In this document: one piece after another, positions 1-8,319 of the stretch
How the letters are laid out: the number at the start of each line of letters is the position of its first letter
How positions within the stretch are numbered: position 1 is the first letter of the stretch
From: RPQJ01 sp041910015
GTDB taxonomy: Bacteria; Pseudomonadota; Gammaproteobacteria; Steroidobacterales; Steroidobacteraceae
NCBI GenBank assembly: GCA_041910015.1
Contig: JAYRRR010000006.1
Span: forward strand, 1 to 64,000
DNA length: 64,000 nt
Direction of reading: 5' to 3'
Notes under the pieces: model-generated
What the model saw: the letters and a program-made list of their open reading frames with translations, nothing else
Told to the model about the DNA's origin: nothing
Databases searched by the model: none
Position numbers and translations under genes: made by a program

Positions 1-557
1 ACGTGCTCGCGCGCGCCGATGTCGTGGCGCTGGGCCCGGGGCTCGGTCAGTCGCCGTGGGCGATGGAAATCCTCGGTGCCGTCCTCGCCGCGGACAAGCC
101 GCTGGTCGTGGATGCCGATGCGTTGAACCTGCTCGCGCTGAGTCCGTGTCGACGCGACCACTGGGTCCTGACGCCACACCCAGGCGAGGCCGCGCGGCTG
201 CTCGGCACCACGACCGAGGCGATCCAGCGCGACCGTCTGCGCGCGGCCGCGGAACTGCAGGCGCGCTACGGCGGCACGGTCGTGCTCAAGGGCGCGGGCT
301 CGATCGTGCGGACGACGACGCAGGGGGCCTGGATCTGCGATCGCGGCAATCCCGGTATGGCCACAGCCGGCATGGGCGACGTGCTGACCGGCACCATCGC
401 CGGCATCGCTGCGCAATGTGGCGACCTGGAGCTCGCGGCCCGCGCCGGCGTGCTGGTGCACGCGGAGGCCGGCGATCGTGCCGCGGCCGTCGGGCAGCGC
501 GGGCTGCTCGCGGGCGACGTCATCGATCGGCTGCGCGCCTGCGTCAATCCGTCGTGA
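1..557 (+). CDS. nnrD: ADP-dependent NAD(P)H-hydrate dehydratase, C-terminal part (5' truncated by window edge)
   Basis: The visible 184 residues are the C-terminal half of the ribokinase-like NnrD domain. This domain dehydrates damaged (hydrated) NAD(P)H using ADP. Visible hallmarks are a GPGLG stretch near the start, VVDADALNLL, the phosphate-contacting TPHPGEAARLL, VLKGAGS and NPGMATAGMGDVLTG, which carries the catalytic Asp region. The reading frame (codon phase at position 3) enters from upstream, so the GTG at 3-5 is not the true start. In most proteobacteria this domain is fused behind the NnrE epimerase; that half would lie outside the window. It is followed by tsaE after 40 bases, the usual neighbour. 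The family call is secure and only the length is unknown. Confidence 0.93.
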   Translation, partial: VLARADVVALGPGLGQSPWAMEILGAVLAADKPLVVDADALNLLALSPCRRDHWVLTPHPGEAARLLGTTTEAIQRDRLRAAAELQARYGGTVVLKGAGSIVRTTTQGAWICDRGNPGMATAGMGDVLTGTIAGIAAQCGDLELAARAGVLVHAEAGDRAAAVGQRGLLAGDVIDRLRACVNPS

Positions 558-597
558 CTGCCGTCGTCATGGCTGCGCGGGCCGTCGGAGCGGCCTC

Positions 598-1074
598 GTG
601 AACGTGCTGCATACCGCCCGTGGCGCCGAGGCGATGCGGGCCCTGGGGGCGCGGTTCGGCGCCGCGCTGCTGACGGCCTCGAGTGCCGATTCGCCTTCGC
701 TGCTCGTGACCCTGTCCGGCGAGCTGGGGGCGGGCAAGACGACGTTCGTCGGTGGGTTGCTGCAGGCTCTGGGGCATGCCGGGCCGGTCCGCAGTCCCAC
801 CTACACGCTGATCGAGCCGTACCGGCTGGCCGGTCGGGACGTCCAGCATTGCGACCTGTACCGGTTGCGGCACCCCGCCGAGATCGAGGACCTGGGCCTG
901 CGCGACCTGCGCGGACCGGGCTCGATCCTGCTGGTCGAGTGGCCCGCAAAGGCAGCGGGCGCACTGGGCCAGGCGGACGCGGAGGTGGTGTTGCGGTACG
1001 CCGGTGCCGACGCCCGCGAGGTCGAATGCGCCGGCCGCACCGCCGTCGGCCGCGTCATCACGGCCGCATGGTGA
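598..1074 (+). CDS. tsaE: tRNA threonylcarbamoyladenosine biosynthesis ATPase TsaE
   Basis: This 158-residue P-loop protein is the ATPase that cycles the TsaB-TsaD complex during t6A37 modification of ANN-decoding tRNAs in the cytoplasm. The sequence shows the Walker A GELGAGKTTF, then SPTYTL, the HCDLYRL motif and a late VEWP, all in TsaE order. Length matches the family (about 150-160). I chose the GTG at 598 because the frame upstream has no family-like residues and this start gives the normal N-terminus before the P-loop. It sits between nnrD and the AmiC-type amidase, the standard gammaproteobacterial order nnrD-tsaE-amiB/C-mutL. Confidence 0.95.
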   Translation: MNVLHTARGAEAMRALGARFGAALLTASSADSPSLLVTLSGELGAGKTTFVGGLLQALGHAGPVRSPTYTLIEPYRLAGRDVQHCDLYRLRHPAEIEDLGLRDLRGPGSILLVEWPAKAAGALGQADAEVVLRYAGADAREVECAGRTAVGRVITAAW

Positions 1075-1113
1075 GGGCGAGTGTCACAAACCCGTCGTAT
1101 CTTCATCATTTCG

Positions 1114-1142
1114 TTGAACTTAATGACGGGGTGGCATAGAGT
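1114..1142 (+). promoter_or_regulatory. Candidate sigma70-type promoter ahead of the amidase gene
   Basis: An unusually AT-rich patch between tsaE and the amidase contains TTGAAC (1114-1119), a 17-base spacer and TAGAGT (1137-1142), each matching 4 of 6 consensus bases. A start about 7 bases downstream would fall on or next to the ATG at 1150, implying a nearly leaderless transcript. The placement is suggestive only. Confidence 0.3.
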
Positions 1143-1149
1143 CCGCGCC

Positions 1150-2514
1150 ATGTGCCCGCGCGGACCCCGCCTGATCGCGTTTTGCCTGGCCTGGCTGGGT
1201 CTGCTGTCCGTCGCGACGCCGGTCTGGTCGGGCACGGCGCGCGTGAAGGACTTGCGGCTCTGGTCCGGGCCGGAAGGCACGCGGCTCGTGATCGAGACGA
1301 ATGCCGCCGTGCAGTACGACGTGTTCACGCTCGACGGCCCGGACCGCATCGTCGTCGACCTCGCCGGCACCGACCTGAATCACCAGAGCCTGCCCGCCGG
1401 GCAGGGACCGGTGCAGCAGGTGCGCTCGGGGCCGCGGGCCGGCGGAGGTCTGCGTCTCGTGCTCGACCTCAAGTTGCCGCAGAAGCCGAGGAGTTTCGTC
1501 GTGGGGCCCGACGCGACGGCGGGCCACCGGCTGGTCGTCGAATTGCCGGGTGTGGCGCCCGTGATGGTAGCGGCCGCTTCGCCACCGGCTCCCGGGCCCG
1601 CCGCGGCGACGGGGGCCGGCGCTGCGGCGGCTCCAGGTGCCGCGACGCCGAAGGCGGCGCCGAGCGGCAACGAGATGCTCGCGATGGTCGCCGAGACGTC
1701 GAACGCCGTGGCGGTGCCCGCCGCGACGCCGAAAGTGACCGACGTTCCGCCCGCGCCGCCGGTGAAGTCCACGGCTTCCGGGCCGAAGGGCCGCGAGCTC
1801 GTCATCGCGATCGACGCGGGTCACGGCGGACAGGATCCCGGCGCGATCGGTCGCGGCGGCACGCGGGAAAAGAACGTCACGCTCGCCATCGCACGCAAGC
1901 TTGCAGCCGCCATCGACGCGGAGGAGGGCATGCGCGCCGTGCTGATCCGCGACGGCGACCACTTCATCACCCTCGGCGGGCGCACGCGCAAGGCGCGTCA
2001 GCTCGGCGCCGACATGTTCGTCTCGATCCACGCCGACTCGGTCCTCAAGCGCGAGGTCAGCGGTTCGTCGGTGTACGTGCTGTCGCTGCGCGGCGCGAGC
2101 GACGAGGCGGCGCGCTGGCTCGCCGAGTCGGAGAATGCGGCGGACCTGAAGGGTGGCGTGGCGCTGGCCCAGGACGACCTGCTCGCGTCGGTGCTGCTCG
2201 ACGTGACGCAGAAAGAGGCGATCAGCGACAGCGTCGAGGCGGCGCAGAGCGTGCTGACGGCGCTCGGCGGCGTCGGCACGGTCCACGGGTCGCGACGTGT
2301 GCGTCACGCCGGGTTCGTCGTGCTGAAGTCACCGGACATTCCCTCCATGCTCGTCGAGACCGGTTTCATCTCGAATGCGGCCGACGAGCGTCGCCTGCGG
2401 GACGCGGATCACCAGCAGAAGATCGCCGACGCGATCCGCACGGGCGTGCGGGCGTACTGGCACGACAATCCGCCGCCCGGCACTCAACTCGCCGCGCTCA
2501 CCCGCGAGAAATAG
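1150..2514 (+). CDS. amiC: N-acetylmuramoyl-L-alanine amidase (AmiC type, AMIN + Amidase_3)
   Basis: A periplasmic zinc amidase that cuts the amide bond between MurNAc and L-Ala to split septal peptidoglycan. From ATG 1150 the protein (454 aa) opens with a signal peptide (hydrophobic LIAFCLAWLGLLSVATPVWSG). An AMIN domain follows (about residues 30-115), then an Ala/Pro-rich linker (about 140-210) and the Amidase_3 domain. The zinc/catalytic motifs are visible: IDAGHGGQDPGAIG, FVSIHADS and the closing VETGFISN with catalytic Glu. There is no C-terminal LysM. A longer GTG start at 1081 is possible in frame, but the signal peptide favours 1150. It is followed by mutL, as in amiB/C-mutL-miaA-hfq operons. 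Confidence 0.93.
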   Translation: MCPRGPRLIAFCLAWLGLLSVATPVWSGTARVKDLRLWSGPEGTRLVIETNAAVQYDVFTLDGPDRIVVDLAGTDLNHQSLPAGQGPVQQVRSGPRAGGGLRLVLDLKLPQKPRSFVVGPDATAGHRLVVELPGVAPVMVAAASPPAPGPAAATGAGAAAAPGAATPKAAPSGNEMLAMVAETSNAVAVPAATPKVTDVPPAPPVKSTASGPKGRELVIAIDAGHGGQDPGAIGRGGTREKNVTLAIARKLAAAIDAEEGMRAVLIRDGDHFITLGGRTRKARQLGADMFVSIHADSVLKREVSGSSVYVLSLRGASDEAARWLAESENAADLKGGVALAQDDLLASVLLDVTQKEAISDSVEAAQSVLTALGGVGTVHGSRRVRHAGFVVLKSPDIPSMLVETGFISNAADERRLRDADHQQKIADAIRTGVRAYWHDNPPPGTQLAALTREK

Positions 2515-2539
2515 CCGACCGCGCCGATTCCTTCACGGG

Positions 2540-2559
2540 TTTTCCACGGTAGTGGAAAA
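2540..2559 (+). promoter_or_regulatory. Perfect 8-bp hairpin just upstream of mutL
   Basis: TTTTCCAC (2540-2547) and GTGGAAAA (2552-2559) are perfect inverted copies around the 4-base loop GGTA. The element ends 7 bases before the mutL ATG, so a folded stem would occlude the ribosome-binding region, where no good Shine-Dalgarno is otherwise seen. It could be a weak terminator for the amidase gene, a translational attenuator of mutL, or a protein-binding dyad. Confidence 0.4.
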
Positions 2560-2566
2560 TAGGCGG

Positions 2567-4357
2567 ATGTCACCTGTTCCGCGCATCCGGGTGCTGCCCG
2601 AGCAACTCGTGCACCAGATCGCCGCCGGCGAGGTGGTCGAGCGCCCGGCGTCCGTGATCAAGGAACTCGTCGAGAACAGCCTCGACGCCGGCGCGATGGC
2701 CATCGAGATCGAGGTGGAGAAGGGCGGCGCGGAACTGTGCCGCGTCCGCGACGACGGCTGCGGCGTGGCGGCGGACGAGCTGCTGCTCGCGCTCGCTCGT
2801 CATGCGACCAGCAAGATCGGCAGTGTCGACGACCTCGAGGCCGTCCGCACGCTGGGCTTCCGCGGCGAGGCCTTGCCGAGCATCGCCTCTGTCTCGCGCA
2901 TGCGGATGATCTCGAGACCACGCGAGGCCGCGACGGCGCAGATGGTGCAGGCAGTCGATGGCGCGCTGACCGGCCCGACACCGCACCCGCACCCGACGGG
3001 CACGACGGTGGAGGTGCGCGACCTGTTCTTCAACGTGCCGGCGCGGCGCAAGTTCCTGCGCGCGGAGCGCACCGAGCTCGCGCAGGTCGAGCGACTCGTC
3101 GAACGGCTCGCGTTGAGCCGGTTCGACGTCGCGTTCCGCCTGGCGTCATCGCGCCGCGTGCTCGTGGATCATCCGCCGGCCCGCGACGAGCGTGCGCGCG
3201 ACGCGCGCGTCGCGGCGATCCTCGGCGACGACTTCGTCGCCCACGCGATGAAGCTCGAGCACGAAGCGTCGGGCCTGCGGCTGCACGGCTGGTTCTGCCT
3301 GCCGACCTATGCGCGCAGCCAGGCGGACCAGCAGCACTTCTACCTGAACGGCCGGCCGCTGCGCGACAAGCTGGTCGCGAGTGCCGTGCGTCTCGCCTAT
3401 CGCGACGTGCTGTTCCACGGCCGCCATCCGGCCTACGTGCTCTATCTGGAGATCGACCCGGCCCGCGTGGACGTCAATGCGCACCCGCAGAAGCTCGAGG
3501 TGCGGTTTCGCGAACCGGGTCTCGTGCACGACTTCCTGTTCCGCACCCTGGAGCGCGCACTCGCCGAGACACGGCCGACCCAGCCCGCAGTCGACTCGAT
3601 TCCCGCGGCCCGCGCGTCGTGGAGCCTGTCGGCCGCTGGTGCGATGGCGGGCAGTCACGAGGCGATGGCGCTCGATCGTGCCCCGGGCGCCGTGGCCGCG
3701 ACGGACCTCTATCGCGCCTTCGACGCCGTGCGCGAGGTTGCGGTGCCCGGGGAGGCGACGCCGGCCACACCCGACGCGCATCCACTCGGCTACGCGATCG
3801 CGCAACTGCACGGCGTGTACATCCTCGCGCAGGCGCAGGGCGGCCTCGTCCTCGTCGACATGCATGCGGCGCACGAACGGACGACCTACGAGCGCCTGAA
3901 GGCGTCGTTGCAGTCGGACCGTGTGGCGGCACAGCCGCTGCTGGTGCCGGTCGTCGTGCACGTCTCGACCGCCGACGCCGACGAAGCGGAATCCCATGCG
4001 GAGCTCTTTGCCAGTCTCGGGCTCGACGTGGACCGCGCCGGCCCGACCCAGCTCGTGGTGCGCTCGACCCCGGCACTGCTGCCCAACCTCGACCCGGCCG
4101 TGCTGGTCAAGGACATGCTCGCCGACCTGCGCGAGCAGGGGCGAGCCGCCGCGTCGGCGGCCTTCGATCGCGCACTCGGGACGATGGCCTGTCACCAGGC
4201 GGTGCGCGCCAATCGCCGTCTCGCCGTGGCCGAGATGAACGCGCTGCTGCGGGAGATGGAGCGCACGGTCCGCAGCGACCAGTGCGTGCACGGCCGGCCG
4301 ACGTGGTCGTTTGTCGGCATGGACGAACTCGACCGCCTGTTCCTGCGCGGCCGATGA
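2567..4357 (+). CDS. mutL: DNA mismatch repair protein MutL (endonuclease-type)
   Basis: A GHKL ATPase that links MutS mismatch recognition to strand removal. The N-terminal ATPase motifs are intact: ENSLDAGA, DDGCG, and GFRGEALPSI within the first 100 residues. Then come a variable Ala-rich linker and a C-terminal dimerisation domain. The C-terminal domain carries the metal-nuclease signature DMHA-AH-E-RTTY-E beginning at Asp431, plus ACHQAVRAN and CVHGRP. These are the motifs of nicking MutL proteins; the usual Gln of DQHA is Met here. This implies a MutH-independent system, unlike E. coli. Length 596 aa is normal. The stop overlaps the miaA start (ATGA). Confidence 0.97.
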   Translation: MSPVPRIRVLPEQLVHQIAAGEVVERPASVIKELVENSLDAGAMAIEIEVEKGGAELCRVRDDGCGVAADELLLALARHATSKIGSVDDLEAVRTLGFRGEALPSIASVSRMRMISRPREAATAQMVQAVDGALTGPTPHPHPTGTTVEVRDLFFNVPARRKFLRAERTELAQVERLVERLALSRFDVAFRLASSRRVLVDHPPARDERARDARVAAILGDDFVAHAMKLEHEASGLRLHGWFCLPTYARSQADQQHFYLNGRPLRDKLVASAVRLAYRDVLFHGRHPAYVLYLEIDPARVDVNAHPQKLEVRFREPGLVHDFLFRTLERALAETRPTQPAVDSIPAARASWSLSAAGAMAGSHEAMALDRAPGAVAATDLYRAFDAVREVAVPGEATPATPDAHPLGYAIAQLHGVYILAQAQGGLVLVDMHAAHERTTYERLKASLQSDRVAAQPLLVPVVVHVSTADADEAESHAELFASLGLDVDRAGPTQLVVRSTPALLPNLDPAVLVKDMLADLREQGRAAASAAFDRALGTMACHQAVRANRRLAVAEMNALLREMERTVRSDQCVHGRPTWSFVGMDELDRLFLRGR

Positions 4358-5313
4358 AATCCGTCGATGGTCCGCGCCTCCCGGCTCCGGACGCCGTCTG
4401 CCTCATGGGGCCGACCTGCACGGGCAAGACCGCGCTCGCGCTGCGACTGGCGGAGCGCTTTCCGCTCGAAATCGTCAGCGTCGACTCCGCGCTGGTCTAT
4501 CGCGGCATGGACATCGGCACGTCCAAGCCGTCGGCCGCCGAACGCGCCGCGGTTCCACATCACCTGATCGACGTCTGCGACCCGTCCGAGCCGTATTCGG
4601 CCGGGCGCTTCCGCCGCGACGCGCTCGAGTGCATCGCGCGCATTCGTGAACGCGGGCGCGTGCCGCTGCTCGTCGGCGGCACGATGCTCTATTTTCGTGC
4701 ACTGACGCACGGCCTTGCCCCGCTGCCGGAGGCCGACGCCGCGGTACGGGCCGCGATCGACGCGCAGGCGCGCGCCTCGGGCTGGGGGACGCTGCACGCG
4801 GAACTCGCGCGGGCCGATCCGGAGGCGGCCGCGCGCATCCGGCCGCTCGATGCGCAGCGCATCCAGCGCGCCCTCGAGGTCTGGCGGCTCACGGGCCAGC
4901 GGATCTCGGACCTCCAGCGTCGTGCCGAGCCCGCTCCGCTGCGGCTCGCGAGATTCGCGCTGATGCCGGTCGATCGCGCGACGCTGTACCGGCGCATCGA
5001 CGCGCGCTTCGACGCGATGCTGCAGTCGGGTCTGGTCGACGAGGTACGACGTCTGCGATCGCGAGGCGACCTCACGCCGGACCTGCCGAGCCTGCGTGCG
5101 GTCGGGTATCGCCAGCTCTGGGCACACCTCGCCGGTACGACCTCGCTCGACGCCGCCGTCGAGGCGGCCCGGCGCGCCACCCGCAACCTCGCCAAGCGGC
5201 AGTTGACCTGGCTGCGTGCCGACCCGGACACAAGCTGGATCCGCGCCCTTGAAGAGCCCGAATTCGTCCCGATATCCGCCGCACTGAATGGTGCTTGTGG
5301 AAATCGGGGCTGA
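4354..5313 (+). CDS. miaA: tRNA dimethylallyltransferase MiaA
   Basis: Adds the dimethylallyl group to A37 of UNN-decoding tRNAs. The 319-residue protein shows the P-loop MGPTCTGKTALA, SVDSALVYRGMDIGTSKP, HHLIDVCDP, VGGTMLYFRAL and the tRNA-contacting DAQRIQRALEVW. The C-terminal RNLAKRQLTWLR matches the conserved tail. The ATG at 4354 overlaps the mutL stop by four bases (ATGA), indicating translational coupling. It sits in the canonical mutL-miaA-hfq-hflX order. Confidence 0.97.
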   Translation: MKSVDGPRLPAPDAVCLMGPTCTGKTALALRLAERFPLEIVSVDSALVYRGMDIGTSKPSAAERAAVPHHLIDVCDPSEPYSAGRFRRDALECIARIRERGRVPLLVGGTMLYFRALTHGLAPLPEADAAVRAAIDAQARASGWGTLHAELARADPEAAARIRPLDAQRIQRALEVWRLTGQRISDLQRRAEPAPLRLARFALMPVDRATLYRRIDARFDAMLQSGLVDEVRRLRSRGDLTPDLPSLRAVGYRQLWAHLAGTTSLDAAVEAARRATRNLAKRQLTWLRADPDTSWIRALEEPEFVPISAALNGACGNRG

Positions 5314-5434
5314 AGGCCCTGTGATAGACTGACGTCGTTCTTGCTGGGTCCAAGGATCGATTCATGACGGGCCGTTTCAGGGAAGATTCCGCGCAGGAAC
5401 GAACGGCGACCGACAAAACAAGGAGACTCCGCAA
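5314..5434 (+). promoter_or_regulatory. miaA-hfq intergenic region with candidate hfq promoter and strong RBS
   Basis: The 121-base gap holds a -10-like TAGACT (5325-5330, 4 of 6) with no convincing -35 at the right distance, and a strong Shine-Dalgarno AAGGAGA (5419-5425) 9 bases before the hfq ATG. In relatives hfq is transcribed both from upstream genes and from local promoters; the local promoter here is only a candidate. Confidence 0.3.
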
Positions 5435-5695
5435 ATGGCCAAGGGCCAGTCCCTCCAGGATCCATTCCTGAACGCGCTGCGCAAGGAGCGCATCCCCGTA
5501 TCCATCTACCTCGTCAACGGCATCAAGCTGCAGGGCCAGATCGACTCGTTCGACCAGTTCGTCGTCCTGCTGCGCAACAGCGTGAGTCAGATGGTCTACA
5601 AACACGCCATTTCCACGGTCGTGCCGGCGCGCAATGTGCGCCTGCCGATGGGTGACGACGATCTGCCGCCGGTCGAGGACGCTCCGGCGGCCTGA
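5435..5695 (+). CDS. hfq: RNA chaperone Hfq
   Basis: A hexameric Sm-like RNA chaperone for sRNA-mRNA pairing. The 86-residue protein has the proximal-face core (QDPFLNALRKERIPVSIYLVNGIKLQGQI), the Sm1 segment and the Sm2 motif YKHAISTVVPAR. It ends in a short acidic tail (GDDDLPPVEDAPAA). The tail is shorter than in E. coli and typical of many other gammaproteobacteria. The start is fixed by a strong AAGGAGA ribosome-binding site. Confidence 0.98.
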   Translation: MAKGQSLQDPFLNALRKERIPVSIYLVNGIKLQGQIDSFDQFVVLLRNSVSQMVYKHAISTVVPARNVRLPMGDDDLPPVEDAPAA

Positions 5696-5722
5696 TGATC
5701 CCGATCCGGGGGCGGAGCGCCA

Positions 5723-7069
5723 TTGTTCGAACGGCCGGGTAGCGGCGAACGCGCCATTCTCGTCTGCGTGGGCCTCGGTCGAGCACCCGAGCCCGACCGG
5801 ATCGAGGAATTCCAGGCACTGGCGAGATCCGCCGGCGCCGAGGTCCTCGAATCCGTCGTGGCGACACGCCGGAGCGCCGACCCGCGCTTCCTGATCGGCT
5901 CCGGCAAGGTGGCGGAACTGCGCCGACGCATCGTCGAGCGGGGCGCGGACCTCGTCGTCGTCGACGGCACGCTGAGCCCGAGCCAGGAGCGCAACCTGGA
6001 GAAGGAGCTCGAGTGCCGCGTGCTCGACCGGGCCGGCCTGATCCTCGACATCTTCGCGCAGCGGGCGCGCACCTTCGAGGGCAAGCTGCAGGTCGAGCTG
6101 GCGCAGCTTCAGCACATGTCGACGCGTCTCGTGCGCGGGTGGACTCACCTCGAGCGGCAACGTGGCGGCGGCATCGGCCTGCGCGGGCCCGGCGAGACAC
6201 AGCTCGAAACCGACCGCCGCCTCATCGGCAAACGGATCAAGACGCTCAACGACCGGCTCGACAAGGTGCTGTCGCAGCGCGAGACGACGCGACAGGAACG
6301 CAAGCGCGCCGATGTGCCGACCGTCGCACTCGTCGGCTACACCAACGCCGGCAAGTCGACGCTGTTCAACCGGCTGACGCGGGCCGGGGCCTATGCGGCC
6401 GACCAGCTCTTCGCGACGCTCGACCCGACCGTGCGACGCCTGCATCTGGCGCCCGGTCTGGAGACGGCGCTCGCCGACACGGTCGGGTTCGTGCGCGACC
6501 TGCCGCACGAACTCGTCGCGGCGTTCCGTTCCACGCTGCAGGAAGCGCGCGAGGCCGACCTGCTGCTGCACGTCATCGACGCCGCCGACCCGGAGCGCGC
6601 CGAGCGCATCGCGCAGGTCAACGAAGTGCTCGAATCGATCGGCGCGGCGGGCCTGCCGCAGGTCGCTGTCTACAACAAGATCGACCGGACCGGTGAGGCT
6701 GCCCGTGCGGAAGTCGACGGCAACGGCGTCGTCGACCGCGTGTGGCTCTCGGCACACAGCGGCGCCGGCGTCGACCTGCTGCTCGCGGCGCTGCACCAGC
6801 GGCTCGGGGTCGACCTCTGCCGTTGCACGCTGCAGATTCCGCCGCACGCGGGCCGGGCCCGGGCACGGCTGTTCGAGGCCGGCGCCGTCCTCGCGCAACG
6901 GCCGCTCGACGGTGGCGTGATCGAGGTCGACGTGAGCCTGCGCCGCCAGGACCTCGAGCGCATCTGCCGCGACGACGGCCTCACCCTGCCGGCGGGCGGC
7001 GCGCCTTGTGCCGACGCGGGCCGGTTCCTACAATCGGGCGGATCGCAGGCGACACGGGGTGCGGCATGA
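5723..7069 (+). CDS. hflX: Ribosome-associated GTPase HflX (TTG start)
   Basis: An OBG-like GTPase that rescues stalled or heat-damaged 50S ribosomes. The protein (448 aa) has an N-terminal glycine-rich HflX domain, including GGGIGLRGPGETQLE near residue 150. The G domain carries GYTNAGKSTLFN, DTVGFVRDLPHELVAAF and NKID. The start is TTG at 5723. I prefer it because it gives MFERPGSGER, the family N-terminus (E. coli HflX begins similarly), and a GGAG lies about 7 bases upstream. It follows hfq after 27 bases and precedes hflK. A rare start codon may limit its level relative to Hfq. Confidence 0.95.
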   Translation: MFERPGSGERAILVCVGLGRAPEPDRIEEFQALARSAGAEVLESVVATRRSADPRFLIGSGKVAELRRRIVERGADLVVVDGTLSPSQERNLEKELECRVLDRAGLILDIFAQRARTFEGKLQVELAQLQHMSTRLVRGWTHLERQRGGGIGLRGPGETQLETDRRLIGKRIKTLNDRLDKVLSQRETTRQERKRADVPTVALVGYTNAGKSTLFNRLTRAGAYAADQLFATLDPTVRRLHLAPGLETALADTVGFVRDLPHELVAAFRSTLQEAREADLLLHVIDAADPERAERIAQVNEVLESIGAAGLPQVAVYNKIDRTGEAARAEVDGNGVVDRVWLSAHSGAGVDLLLAALHQRLGVDLCRCTLQIPPHAGRARARLFEAGAVLAQRPLDGGVIEVDVSLRRQDLERICRDDGLTLPAGGAPCADAGRFLQSGGSQATRGAA

Positions 7070-7146
7070 TCGATGCTCCCGCGCCCTTCGCCGACGATTC
7101 CGCCCGATCACCCCCGACACCTGAAGCATCCGGAGCTCGCGCACCC

Positions 7147-8319
7147 ATGGCCTGGAATGACCCGGGCAGGAATCGCAATCCCTGGGGCAATCGCCCCGAC
7201 AAGGGAACGGCCGACCTCGACGAGGCCCTGCGCAACCTGCAGCGAAAACTCTCGCAGATGTTCGGTGGCGGCGGCGATGGCGGTCGCGAGGACGGCGGCG
7301 GTGGTGGCGGCTCGGGCGGCGGCGCCATCCGTGGCTTCGGCTTCGGCACGGTGGCCGTGGTCCTCGTCGGCGTCTGGGCCCTGACGGGTTTCTATGTGGT
7401 GGACGCGGCCGAGCGCGGCGTCGTCACCCGCTTCGGGCAGTATGTCGCGACGACGGAGCCCGGCCTGCGCTGGCACGTGCCGTGGCCGGTCGAGGCGCGG
7501 CAGATCATCAACGTCGAGACGATCGAGGGCGTGCAGGAACAGACGCGCATGCTCACCTCCGACGAGAACCTCGTCGACATCAATCTCGCCGTGCAGTACC
7601 GGCGTGCGGAGCCCGTCGCCTACTCGTTCAATGTCCGGGATCCCGACCAGACGCTCAAGGAAGTCGCCGAGAGCGCCATCCGCGAGATCGTCGGCCGCAG
7701 CCGGCTCGACTTCGTGCTCGAGGAAGGCCGTCAGGAGATCACCGCGAAGACCAAGGAGCTGATCCAGCGCACGCTCGCCTCCTACAAGACAGGCATCGAG
7801 GTGACCACGGTGAACCTGCAGGGGGTGAACGTGCCCGAGCAGGTGCAGAGCTCGCAGCGCGACGCGATCAAGGCGCGCGAGGACAAGGAACGCCTCGCGC
7901 TCGAGGCGCAGGCCTACTCCAACGACATCCTGCCCAAGGCAAAGGGTTCGGCGGCCCGGCAGGGCGAGGACGCCAGCGCCTACAAGGCGCGCATCGTCGC
8001 CGACGCGCAGGGCGAGGCGGAGCGCTTCACCCAGCTCGTCGCGAGCTATGAACGTGCGCCGGCCGTCACGCGCCAGCGCCTGTATTACGAGACCATGGAA
8101 GAGGTGTTTGGCAACACGAACAAGGTTCTCGTCGACACCAGGGGCAGCGGCAACATGATCTACCTGCCGCTCGACAAGCTGACCGAAGGTCGCGCGCGCA
8201 CGCTGACGCTCGACGAGCAGCGGCAGATCCCCGCGACGGTGCAGCCGCGCGACCAGACGGCCGCATCCGAGACGCCGGCCGCGACGGTCGACGCGCGCCG
8301 CGAACGGGGGACCCGCTGA
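7147..8319 (+). CDS. hflK: FtsH protease modulator HflK (SPFH/band 7)
   Basis: An inner-membrane SPFH protein that assembles with HflC around FtsH on the periplasmic side. The 390-residue protein starts MAWNDPGRNRNPWG, the family N-terminus, followed by a Gly-rich segment (residues about 40-60). One transmembrane helix (GFGTVAVVLVGVWALTGFYVV) and the SPFH domain come next (AERGVVTRFGQYV onwards), with a coiled-coil C-terminus. An earlier in-frame ATG at 7066 overlaps the hflX stop (ATGA) and would add 27 non-conserved residues; I judge 7147 more likely. The stop overlaps the hflC start by one base. Confidence 0.94.
   Translation: MAWNDPGRNRNPWGNRPDKGTADLDEALRNLQRKLSQMFGGGGDGGREDGGGGGGSGGGAIRGFGFGTVAVVLVGVWALTGFYVVDAAERGVVTRFGQYVATTEPGLRWHVPWPVEARQIINVETIEGVQEQTRMLTSDENLVDINLAVQYRRAEPVAYSFNVRDPDQTLKEVAESAIREIVGRSRLDFVLEEGRQEITAKTKELIQRTLASYKTGIEVTTVNLQGVNVPEQVQSSQRDAIKAREDKERLALEAQAYSNDILPKAKGSAARQGEDASAYKARIVADAQGEAERFTQLVASYERAPAVTRQRLYYETMEEVFGNTNKVLVDTRGSGNMIYLPLDKLTEGRARTLTLDEQRQIPATVQPRDQTAASETPAATVDARRERGTR

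Noticed and set aside
7066..7146. Earlier hflK start overlapping the hflX stop
   Set aside because: It would add 27 Pro/Ala-rich residues not seen in HflK; MAWNDPG at 7147 is the family start. It remains possible.
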